Shown here piece after piece: positions 14,850-21,814 of a stretch of DNA of 39,504 nt (position 1 is the first letter of the stretch; the number at the start of each line of letters is the position of its first letter). This DNA is from JAYFNU01 sp964460755 (GTDB lineage Bacteria > Bacillota > Clostridia > Oscillospirales > Ruminococcaceae). Both the position numbers and the translations under genes were made by a program. The notes under the pieces are model-generated. The model had not been told where the DNA came from, ran no database searches, and saw only the letters and a program-made list of their open reading frames with translations. The stretch is from positions 1-39,504 of the forward strand of contig CAYWQL010000015.1 in the NCBI GenBank assembly GCA_964460755.1, in the 5' to 3' direction.

Positions 14850-16634
14850 TTACTCGTCCTTTGCTTTGATAAGCGCAATCGAAAGCTCGTCAAGCTGTTT
14901 TTGGTCGACCGTTTGGGGCGCGCCCGACATAAGCTCGCTCGCGTTTTGAACCTTCGGGAAGGCAATAACGTCGCGAATGTTGTCAAGGCCCAGAAGGAGC
15001 ATAACAAGGCGGTCGAAACCGAGCGCGAAGCCTCCGTGGGGGGGCGCTCCGAACTTGTACGCGTCGATAAGATAGCCGAACTGCTCATGCGCTCTTTCGT
15101 CGGTAAAGCCAAGGGCGCGGAACATCTTTTCTTGAATCTGCGGAATATTAATGCGAATTGAGCCGCCGCCGAGCTCTACGCCGTTGAGCACAATGTCGTA
15201 TGCCTTTGCACGGCAGGCACCCGGGTCGCTTTCAACCCTGTCGATATCCTCGTCCATAGGCATAGTAAAGGGGTGGTGCATGGCGACGAAGCGGTTTTCC
15301 TCCTCGCTGAATTCAAAAAGCGGGAACTCGGTTATCCAAAGAAGATTGTACACTCCCTTTTCAATAAGCCCGCATTTTTTAGCGATTTCGCATCGAAGGG
15401 CTCCGAGCGCGTCGAAGGTGACCTTCGCCTTGTCCGCGACAAGGAAGATAACGTCGCCTGTTTCGAAATCGAGCGCCTTGTCGATAGCGGAAATTTCCGC
15501 TTCACTTAAGAATTTTTCAAAACTGCTTGAACGCGCTTCGGCGGTAAACCTTGTATAGGCGAGTCCCTTTGCGCGGTAGGATTTTACGAATTCCGCAAGC
15601 TTGTCGATTTCCTTGCGCGAAAGCTTATCGGCAAGACCCTTCGCGTTTATTGCGCGAACAGCGCCGCCGTTCGCGACCGCGCCAGAAAAAACCGAGAAAC
15701 CGCAGTTTTTGACGATGTCGGAAATATCCTTAAGCTCAAGACCAAAGCGCCTGTCTGGCTTATCCGAGCCGTAGCGCTCCATTGCCTCGCGCCACGTCAT
15801 ACGGGGAAGCGGAAGGGCGACGTCGATAGAAAGAATATCTTTAAAGAGCTTTTTTATAAGTCCTTCGGCGGTGTTAATTATGTCGTCAACGTCGACAAAG
15901 GACATCTCAACGTCGATTTGAGTAAATTCAGGCTGCCTGTCCGCACGAAGGTCTTCGTCGCGATAGCAGCGCGCCATTTGAAAATAGCGGTCAAAGCCAG
16001 CGAGCATAAGCAGCTGTTTGTAAAGCTGGGGGGACTGGGGAAGGGCGTAAAAGTGCCCGGGTTGAACGCGGGAGGGAACAAGATAGTCGCGCGCTCCCTC
16101 GGGGGTGGATTTTATGAGGGTCGGGGTTTCGATATCGACAAAATGATTCTCCTCAAAATAGTCGCGGGCGCATTTCGATATCCTGCTGCGCATAACGATA
16201 TTGTTCGTAAGCGAGGGACGGCGAAGGTCAAGATAGCGATAGGTCAGCGCGAGGTCGTCACGAACTGTGATTTCGTCGCGAATTTCGAAGGGCGTGACGT
16301 TTGCACCGCTTAAAATATGAAGCTCATTGACCTCTATTTCAAGGTCGCCGGTCGCGATTTTGTCGGTTTTGCTCGAGCGTTCGCGGATAAAGCCTTTCGC
16401 GATAACGGTATATTCGCTGTGTACCGTTTTTGCCTTTTCGAACAGGTCGCGTGGGGTCTGGTCGCCGAAGGCAAGCTGGACGATACCCGTAACGTCGCGA
16501 AGGTCGATAAAAATAAGGTTTCCGAGGTCGCGCTGACGGGCGACGAAGCCCGCGACGGTAACCTCCTCGCCAAGCTTTGCGTTAAGCGTGTCGGCGGAAT
16601 AGTGCGTCCGCCTTAAATTTCCCATACTTTCCAT
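14850..16634 (-). CDS. aspS: Aspartyl-tRNA synthetase, bacterial type
   Basis: This class II synthetase charges tRNA-Asp. The 594-residue protein has an N-terminal OB-fold anticodon domain (EVTVAGFVARQRDLGNLIFI). It has the QSPQLYKQLLM aspartate-binding loop and motif 2 (YRDEDLRADRQPEFTQIDVE). The bacterial GAD insertion follows in the middle, then motif 3 (GFALGFDRLVMLL). The ATG at 16634 is chosen because GAGGAG lies 9 bases upstream; an ATG three codons later is possible. It follows hisS by 36 bases in the same transcript, the usual hisS-aspS pair. Confidence 0.96.
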   Translation of the reverse strand: MESMGNLRRTHYSADTLNAKLGEEVTVAGFVARQRDLGNLIFIDLRDVTGIVQLAFGDQTPRDLFEKAKTVHSEYTVIAKGFIRERSSKTDKIATGDLEIEVNELHILSGANVTPFEIRDEITVRDDLALTYRYLDLRRPSLTNNIVMRSRISKCARDYFEENHFVDIETPTLIKSTPEGARDYLVPSRVQPGHFYALPQSPQLYKQLLMLAGFDRYFQMARCYRDEDLRADRQPEFTQIDVEMSFVDVDDIINTAEGLIKKLFKDILSIDVALPLPRMTWREAMERYGSDKPDRRFGLELKDISDIVKNCGFSVFSGAVANGGAVRAINAKGLADKLSRKEIDKLAEFVKSYRAKGLAYTRFTAEARSSSFEKFLSEAEISAIDKALDFETGDVIFLVADKAKVTFDALGALRCEIAKKCGLIEKGVYNLLWITEFPLFEFSEEENRFVAMHHPFTMPMDEDIDRVESDPGACRAKAYDIVLNGVELGGGSIRINIPQIQEKMFRALGFTDERAHEQFGYLIDAYKFGAPPHGGFALGFDRLVMLLLGLDNIRDVIAFPKVQNASELMSGAPQTVDQKQLDELSIALIKAKDE

Positions 16635-16670
16635 TATATATAACTCCTCAAACATAAATTGTTGAATTTT

Positions 16671-17936
16671 TTATTTCGATAATGCAGCCGCAAGCTGCGC
16701 GGCGTCAATGTCGACGTCAAAGGAGGACGCTCCGCGCATATCCTTAAGCGTGCCCTTGCCAGAGGAAAGCTCGGTTTCGCCGAGAACAAGAGAGTATTTC
16801 GCGCCCGTTTTGTTGGCAAATTTGAGTTGGGCCTTCAGGCTTCGCTCGTTAAGGTCGTACTGGGCAAAAATGCCCATATCTTGTAGCCCGAAAACGAGGG
16901 AGCGCGCCACTTTACGCGCGGCTTCGTCCGCGGAGCAGATAAACAATTCGGGAACCCTCGGCTCGGGAAAGACGACCCCCTCGCTTTGAGCGACGTCGAG
17001 AAGCCGTTCAAGTCCCATGCCGAAGCCAATGCCCGCCATGGGCGAGCCGCCAAGCTGTTCGACAAGACCGTCGTATCGTCCGCCGCCGCAGACGGTGCCC
17101 TGTGCGCCCGCCGCCTCGTGGACGAACTCGAAGACGGTCTTTGAGTAGTAGTCGAGTCCGCGGACTATTCGCGGATTAATGGTGTATTCTATGCCTGCTT
17201 CGTCAAGAAGAGCTTTTAACGCTTCAAAATGCGCCTTGCATTCGTCGCAGAGATAATCGAGGGTATACGGCGCGTCCTTCGCGATTTCGGAGCAGACGGG
17301 GCTTTTGCAGTCGAGTATACGAAGGGGATTGCGCGTTAGCCTGTCGCGGCAGGTGTCGCAAAGGTCACTCTCGCGCCGCTTGAAGTAATCGGTCAGTGCG
17401 GCGTGATATTTCGGGCGGCATTCCTTGCAGCCGATAGAGTTTATTTCAAGGCGGACGTGTTTTATACCAAGCTCTTTAAGGGCTGTTGCGGCGAGACGAA
17501 TAACCTCGCAGTCGGCGTCGGGAGTCGGCGCGCCGAACATTTCGATTCCCAGCTGATGAAACTCGCGGTAGCGACCGGCCTGCGGTTTTTCATAACGAAA
17601 GCAGGAGAGAATGTAGTAGGCGCGGACAGGCAGCGCCTCGTTAAGCACGCCGTTTTGTAAAAACGAGCGGGCGACGCCCGACGTGCCTTCGGGACGAAGG
17701 GTAATGGAGCGCTCGCCTTTGTCTATAAAGGTATACATCTCTTTTCCGACGACGTCGGTTGTGTCGCCAACGCCGCGCGCGAAAAGCTCAGTATGCTCAA
17801 AGGTCGGAATACGAACCTCGGAATATCCGAACCGTTCGCATACGTCGCTCAACTTCTTTTCAATAAACTGCCACTTTCCGCTTTCAATGCCGAAAATGTC
17901 CTTTGTGCCTCGGGGCGCGCTAATCAGCTGTGCCAT
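16671..17936 (-). CDS. hisS: Histidyl-tRNA synthetase
   Basis: This class II synthetase of 421 residues charges tRNA-His. It shows motif 1 (APRGTKDIFG and the RIPTFEHTELFARGVGDTTDVV region), motif 2 (FRYEKPQAGRYREFHQLGIE), the histidine-specific RGLDYYSKTVFEF block, and motif 3 (AGIGFGMGLERLL). A C-terminal anticodon-binding domain follows. The ATG is preceded by GAGGAG. It lies downstream of the mgsA-like gene. The 80-base gap holds a stable UUCG hairpin with a U-run, so its expression may be attenuated. Confidence 0.96.
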   Translation of the reverse strand: MAQLISAPRGTKDIFGIESGKWQFIEKKLSDVCERFGYSEVRIPTFEHTELFARGVGDTTDVVGKEMYTFIDKGERSITLRPEGTSGVARSFLQNGVLNEALPVRAYYILSCFRYEKPQAGRYREFHQLGIEMFGAPTPDADCEVIRLAATALKELGIKHVRLEINSIGCKECRPKYHAALTDYFKRRESDLCDTCRDRLTRNPLRILDCKSPVCSEIAKDAPYTLDYLCDECKAHFEALKALLDEAGIEYTINPRIVRGLDYYSKTVFEFVHEAAGAQGTVCGGGRYDGLVEQLGGSPMAGIGFGMGLERLLDVAQSEGVVFPEPRVPELFICSADEAARKVARSLVFGLQDMGIFAQYDLNERSLKAQLKFANKTGAKYSLVLGETELSSGKGTLKDMRGASSFDVDIDAAQLAAALSK

Positions 17937-17957
17937 AAAATGCTCCTCAATATCTTC

Positions 17958-17989
17958 TTAAAAATATCCTTGCCCCCGAAGAGACAAGG
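17958..17989 (-). terminator. Terminator- or attenuator-like hairpin before hisS
   Basis: On the minus strand CCTTGTCTC, a TTCG tetraloop and GGGGCAAGG form a nine-pair stem with two G-U pairs, followed by ATATTTTT. Only about 20 bases remain before the hisS start, too few for a new promoter. Transcripts into hisS must therefore pass it. Confidence 0.6.
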
Positions 17990-18016
17990 ACGTGTTGAAC
18001 GGTAAAATGAATAAAA

Positions 18017-18436
18017 CTAATCCTTCTGACGCTGGGGATTTACTATGTTGCGCCAGTCGAGGTCGCCGCGGTTCAGTCCGTGGATAAGCACCTCGGCGGT
18101 CGCGATATTCGTCGCGACGGGGATGCTGTGAACGTCGCAAAGACGAAGCATAGTTAAGGTAATTTCGTCCGCTTCAAAGCTCTTTGTCGAAAGAGGGTCG
18201 CGAAAGAAAAGGAGAAGGTCGATTTCGTTGCAGGCTATGCGGGCGCTAATTTGCTGCGTTCCGCCCTGCGCGCCGGCAAGGAATTTTTGAATATTCAGCC
18301 CAGTTGCTTCGCTGACAAGCTTGCCCGTTACACCTGTAGCACAGATGTTATGCTGGCCGAGCACGCCGCAATATGCAATGCAGAACTGAATCATCAATTC
18401 TTTTTTTGAATCGTGCGCTATCAATGCGATATTCAT
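18017..18436 (-). CDS. mgsA: Methylglyoxal-synthase-family protein lacking key active-site residues
   Basis: This is a 139-residue protein with the MGS fold: AHDSKK at the N-terminus, ATGVTGKLVSEATGL, and FFRDPL. Family members turn dihydroxyacetone phosphate into methylglyoxal and phosphate. Against the E. coli enzyme, Asp9, Lys12, Asp80 and Asp90 match Asp20, Lys23, Asp91 and Asp101. The catalytic base Asp71 of the GGD-QQ motif is Thr60 here (GGTQQ). The phosphate ligands Thr47 and Ser65 are Val36 and Ala54. Activity as a true synthase is therefore doubtful, and a binding or regulatory role is possible. It follows the minD-like gene by 20 bases. mgsA commonly closes the clostridial maf-mre-min cluster. 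Confidence 0.85.
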   Translation of the reverse strand: MNIALIAHDSKKELMIQFCIAYCGVLGQHNICATGVTGKLVSEATGLNIQKFLAGAQGGTQQISARIACNEIDLLLFFRDPLSTKSFEADEITLTMLRLCDVHSIPVATNIATAEVLIHGLNRGDLDWRNIVNPQRQKD

Positions 18437-18456
18437 TTTTTATCTCCTTTGGGCGT

Positions 18457-19188
18457 TTATTGAAAGGCGAGCGGAAGGTCGTTTCCATAAAGCCGCTCGG
18501 CTATATTATCGAAAACGGATTTCGAAAGTGATTTTTTTTCAAGCGGAATGCCCATCGCCGCCGAGAGGGCAATTTCGTCGTCCTCGGGCACGACGCCGAT
18601 AAGCTGAAGCCCGATGTTGTCTATGCAGAAGTCAAGGTCGGGCACAACGCCAAGCGCAATTCTTGAAGGCTCGATGCGGCTTAAAAGAAGACGCATTTTC
18701 GGCACCGCGAGGTCTTTAAGGCGGTCGGCGACTATCCTTGCGTCACGGACTCCCGCGGGGTCGGCGGTCGCGACCATAATAGCATTCATCGCGACGGCGC
18801 TTGCGGCGACCTGTATGTCGGAAAGGCAGGAGGCGTCGATTAATATATTGTCGTAATGAGAATTGAGCGCGTTGCAAAGCTTTACAAACTGCTCGCCCTT
18901 AAGCGACTCGAAATTATAAGGCGCGGAAAGGACGTAAACGTTTTTTCGCGGCGCGGGAGCCTTAACGATGGCGCGGTCGGGCTCACAGCGTCCGTTGAGC
19001 ACGTCGAAAATGTCGAAAACAGTCATGCCGTAAACGCCCGCGTAAACGTCAAGACTTCTTAGCCCGTTGTCAAGCTCAATGACAAGCACCCGCTTGCCCA
19101 TATCAGAAAGAGCGTCGGCAAGAAACACGCAGGCGGTCGATTTTCCGACCCCGTCCTTCGCCGAACACACCATAGTAATCATACCCAT
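18457..19188 (-). CDS. minD: MinD-like ParA/MinD-family ATPase
   Basis: This is a 243-residue deviant-Walker-A ATPase. The P-loop AKDGVGKSTA keeps the signature Lys (residue 11) but has Asp in place of the usual Gly in KGGVGKST. The switch region ELDNGLRSLDVYAG resembles MinD's D-x-GLRNLD. The Walker B Asp lies in DNILIDASC, where MinD usually has DSPAG. The ATG at 19188 is chosen over an upstream extension because GAGG lies about 10 bases before it and the promoter start falls at about 19202. No minC or minE is present nearby. In this place it probably acts in division-site or polarity control, but the partner is missing from the window. Confidence 0.75.
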   Translation of the reverse strand: MGMITMVCSAKDGVGKSTACVFLADALSDMGKRVLVIELDNGLRSLDVYAGVYGMTVFDIFDVLNGRCEPDRAIVKAPAPRKNVYVLSAPYNFESLKGEQFVKLCNALNSHYDNILIDASCLSDIQVAASAVAMNAIMVATADPAGVRDARIVADRLKDLAVPKMRLLLSRIEPSRIALGVVPDLDFCIDNIGLQLIGVVPEDDEIALSAAMGIPLEKKSLSKSVFDNIAERLYGNDLPLAFQ

Positions 19189-19208
19189 AAAACAATACCT
19201 CACCCGCA

Positions 19209-19237
19209 ATTATATCAAAAAAACGCAGATGATACAA
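19209..19237 (-). promoter_or_regulatory. Internal promoter before the minD-like gene
   Basis: On the minus strand: TTGTAT (19232-19237), a 17-base spacer and TATAAT (19209-19214) with a TG extension. It lies in the 65-base gap between maf and minD and gives a leader of about 14 bases. Confidence 0.75.
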
Positions 19238-19253
19238 CCTAAATTAAGTGAAA

Positions 19254-19826
19254 TTAACCCGAAATAAGGTCGAGCTCGACAAGCAAACGGTATAAACGCG
19301 ACAGGGGAAGACCCATTACGTTAAAATAATCGCCGTTTATGCTTTCCACGAAGCGCGCGGCCTTGTTTTGAATACCATATGCGCCCGCCTTGTCAAAGGG
19401 GTCGCCGGTGTTTATGTAGTCGTCAATTTCTTTGTCGGTAATAGGATAAAAGCTGACGACCGTTTTGCAAACGATGCCCTTTTGAAACAAAGGAGTTTTA
19501 ACAAATACGCCCGTATAAACGTCGTGGGTTCGGCCCGAAAGCTTTCGAAGCATAGAATGAGCGTCGGCACGGTCAACGGGTTTCCCAAGAATTTCGCCGT
19601 CAATGGAAACGACGGTGTCGCAACCGATAACGGTGCTGTCGGCATATTCTTCCGCGACTGTAAGGCACTTGAGCCGGGCGAGCGCAAGACACAGCTCATT
19701 GGGCTCGGCTTTTTCGATAACGCCCTCGTCCACAGAGGATTCGACCGACGTAAAATTGTCGGTTATTAGCTTGAAAAGCTCCCGCCGACGTGGGCTTTTT
19801 GAGGCGAGAATAAAATTATTTTCCAT
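19254..19826 (-). CDS. maf: Maf/YhdE nucleotide pyrophosphatase
   Basis: This 190-residue house-cleaning enzyme hydrolyses non-canonical or dTTP/UTP-type nucleoside triphosphates to monophosphates. The N-terminus ILASKSPRRRELF is the family signature. The catalytic STVIGCDTVVSIDGEILGKP block and the AGAYGIQNKAARFVESINGDYFNVMGLPL block are intact. It starts 3 bases after the DUF1648-like gene. In many Clostridia it heads the mreBCD-minCDE cluster; here minD follows directly. Confidence 0.95.
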   Translation of the reverse strand: MENNFILASKSPRRRELFKLITDNFTSVESSVDEGVIEKAEPNELCLALARLKCLTVAEEYADSTVIGCDTVVSIDGEILGKPVDRADAHSMLRKLSGRTHDVYTGVFVKTPLFQKGIVCKTVVSFYPITDKEIDDYINTGDPFDKAGAYGIQNKAARFVESINGDYFNVMGLPLSRLYRLLVELDLISG

Positions 19827-19829
19827 AAC

Positions 19830-20111
19830 TTATAGGTTTAATGCAAAGCTTAAAATAAAGACAACAAGACCAATCGCGGAGATAATCAGATTTTTTCGCT
19901 CGCCGCTCTTTCGCCAAATGAGGGCGAAAGCGGTCGTAAGAATCAGCGGAAGCAGAAGCGCCAAGGGCTTTGGCATTGTAGTGGGCTTGTTGCCGCCCGC
20001 TGCGATTTGCACCGTCAGGACGTCGGGAAGAAGCAGATAACCCGCCACGGCGGCCCCGACAGCCAGGGCGATAAGTAAAATCGCGATTATTGTTCGTTTT
20101 TTTTCATTCAT
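19830..20111 (-). CDS. Small DUF1648-like membrane protein
   Basis: This is a 93-residue protein with three membrane helices. KKRTIIAILLIALAVGAAVA is followed by a LLPDVLTVQIAAGGNKPTTMPK loop that resembles the DUF1648 motif (LPD-x-IPTHFN-x-GxPD-x-W). Two more hydrophobic segments follow. The ATG at 20111 lies 7 bases after AAGG and just after the dut stop; a longer frame into dut is rejected. Function is unknown. It sits between dut and maf in one transcript. Confidence 0.65.
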   Translation of the reverse strand: MNEKKRTIIAILLIALAVGAAVAGYLLLPDVLTVQIAAGGNKPTTMPKPLALLLPLILTTAFALIWRKSGERKNLIISAIGLVVFILSFALNL

Positions 20112-20115
20112 AAGC

Positions 20116-20556
20116 TTACCTTCCCGTTGAACCGAAGCCGCCTTCGCCGCGCTCGGTGTCGTCAAGAACGTCGACCCTCGTCAGGGCAAGGTCGGCTAAC
20201 TTTATTATCATAAGCTGGGCAATACGGTCGCCCGCGCATATCTTAAACGGTTCTTTTCCGTGGTTAATCAAGCCGACGGTTAATTCGCCGCGATAGTCGC
20301 TGTCGATAACGCCGACCGAGTTTGAAAGAGAAACGCCGAATTTTGCGCCGTGTCCGCTTCGGGAAAAGACAAGAGCGACATATTCGTTTGACGGAAGGGA
20401 AATGGCGATGCCCGAGGGTACGGCCTTGTATTCGCCCGGAGCGAGGACGATATCCTTGGTGTTAGCGGAATATATGTCGTACGCCGCCGAGCCGCTTGTC
20501 GCGCGAAGGGGAAGCTTGGCATTGTCGCGAAGAAGTTTAATTTTCAGCTGGTCCAT
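20116..20556 (-). CDS. dut: Deoxyuridine 5'-triphosphate nucleotidohydrolase
   Basis: dUTPase turns dUTP into dUMP and pyrophosphate, keeping uracil out of DNA. The trimeric-family motifs appear in order: SGSAAYDIYS (motif 1), SRSGHGAKFGVSLSNS (motif 2), GVIDSDYRGELTVGLIN (motif 3, catalytic Asp), GDRIAQLMI (motif 4) and the C-terminal GGFGSTGR (motif 5). The 146-residue length is normal. It starts directly after the ZapA-like gene with AAAGGA upstream. The string dut, DUF1648-like gene, maf links two nucleotide-cleaning enzymes. Confidence 0.97.
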   Translation of the reverse strand: MDQLKIKLLRDNAKLPLRATSGSAAYDIYSANTKDIVLAPGEYKAVPSGIAISLPSNEYVALVFSRSGHGAKFGVSLSNSVGVIDSDYRGELTVGLINHGKEPFKICAGDRIAQLMIIKLADLALTRVDVLDDTERGEGGFGSTGR

Positions 20557-21627
20557 TTAAATTTCCTTTGTCCAATTCAAATTCGGCATATCGCCGTCGG
20601 CGGTGTTCTTTTTCGGAGAGCCTTTAAAGTATTCGTCGGGCTTGTCGTCGAGGTCAATATCAAAAGCGGCGAAATCGGTCGGCTTATCGTCGAGTATAAC
20701 GGGAGGCTTCGGTTCTTCGAAAATCTTTTCAATCGCCTTGTCCTCAATTATTTCGCCAAGCTCCTCCTCGTCGGCATTTTCTTCCTCGGGAAGGCTGAAA
20801 TCAATTTCCTTTTCGGCGTCAAAGATGCTGTCCTCAACCTCCTCAAAGGTGGGTTGACTTTTTTTCTGTTCGCTTTGTTTGCTGTTAAGGTTATCTATGA
20901 CCGCCTTTACCTCCTCTTGAGCCTTCTCTATTATGGCGGGCTCGTCCTTTATCAGCGGCTCGCCAAGGTTTAGCGGAGCGGGCTTTGCGGCGGGGTCGGG
21001 AAGAGCGGAAAGACGGCCGATTTCGGCGTCCTTTGCGCGCAGATTATCCTCAAGCTTTTTTATTGATTCGAGGTGAATGGCGATAACCGAATTAAGACGT
21101 GCGATTTCCTTGTCCTGATTTGATATATAGTCGCTCATAGCGGCGGATTTGTCCAAAAGCCCGTTTCGCTCGCCGATAAGGTCGGCAAGCTGTTTTTTCA
21201 GCTTGTTGATTTCGTTCGTGGATTTTGCAAGGTCGGCTTTAAGGTGCTCGACGGCGCCCGACGAGTCGCCTTCGGAGGCTATTCTTGTCAGGTGAGCGCG
21301 AAGCGCCTGAATTTCAACGGTCAGCTCGGCGGTTTTTTTGCATTCCTCGTCAAACTGAAGCTTGGCGTTCGCGGCGTCGGAGAGATACTCCTTTATCTGG
21401 TTGCGAAGATTGTTTGTCGAGCGGTTCGCCTTTCGGTATGCGTCGAGATAGTCGATAGCGCAAAGGAGCGCGGCGTTGGTTACCGACGCGCTTGGGTTGC
21501 CTTCGAGTATGCCTCGGACGTCGGTGTCTATGTCTTCGGCAAGAGAGCGAGCGTATACCTCGTCCTCGGAGGTTGAAATAAGAATGTTTATTCCCGCGAT
21601 TTTTAAAAGTATTTTGCTGTCATTCAT
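20557..21627 (-). CDS. ZapA-like cell-division protein with long coiled coil and acidic tail
   Basis: The protein is 356 residues. The first roughly 75 match the ZapA pattern of FtsZ-associated proteins: KILLKIAGINILISTSEDEVYARSLAEDI, then SVTNAALLCAIDYLDAYRKA. ZapA itself is usually about 80-110 residues. Here residues of about 80-215 form a long heptad-rich coiled coil. A Pro- and acid-rich stretch follows (roughly 220-340), and the tail ends in PNLNWTKEI. It is expected in the cytoplasm at the division ring; the tail may bind a partner. The ATG at 21627 follows GGGGGA; an upstream TTG is less likely. It heads the long operon to aspS. The ZapA match is by eye. Confidence 0.7.
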   Translation of the reverse strand: MNDSKILLKIAGINILISTSEDEVYARSLAEDIDTDVRGILEGNPSASVTNAALLCAIDYLDAYRKANRSTNNLRNQIKEYLSDAANAKLQFDEECKKTAELTVEIQALRAHLTRIASEGDSSGAVEHLKADLAKSTNEINKLKKQLADLIGERNGLLDKSAAMSDYISNQDKEIARLNSVIAIHLESIKKLEDNLRAKDAEIGRLSALPDPAAKPAPLNLGEPLIKDEPAIIEKAQEEVKAVIDNLNSKQSEQKKSQPTFEEVEDSIFDAEKEIDFSLPEEENADEEELGEIIEDKAIEKIFEEPKPPVILDDKPTDFAAFDIDLDDKPDEYFKGSPKKNTADGDMPNLNWTKEI

Positions 21628-21681
21628 AAGAAATCCCCCGAAATTCAATAATGATTGCGAACCGTAAATTTACACAAAATC

Positions 21682-21710
21682 ATTATAGTACAAAACACAA
21701 TATAATACAA
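21682..21710 (-). promoter_or_regulatory. Promoter of the zapA-like/dut/maf operon
   Basis: On the minus strand: TTGTAT (21705-21710), a 17-base spacer and TATAAT (21682-21687). The hexamers are identical to those of the promoter before minD. Confidence 0.8.
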
Positions 21711-21745
21711 AGAGAAAAATGAAAAAACGACCAACTAATTTTAAT

Positions 21746-21774
21746 TTGCTCAAGAGGGCGTTTTTTGCTATAAT
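21746..21774 (+). promoter_or_regulatory. Promoter of glgP and the GH13 gene
   Basis: TTGCTC (21746-21751), a 17-base spacer and TATAAT (21769-21774). The predicted leader is about 34 bases. Confidence 0.75.
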
Positions 21775-21814
21775 ATCAAATATATATGCTATAAATTAGA
21801 CGAGGTACTTTATT

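Noticed and set aside
17937..18016. T-box riboswitch before hisS-aspS
   Set aside because: The gap is only 80 bases and lacks the T-box bulge sequence and specifier stem; only one hairpin is present.
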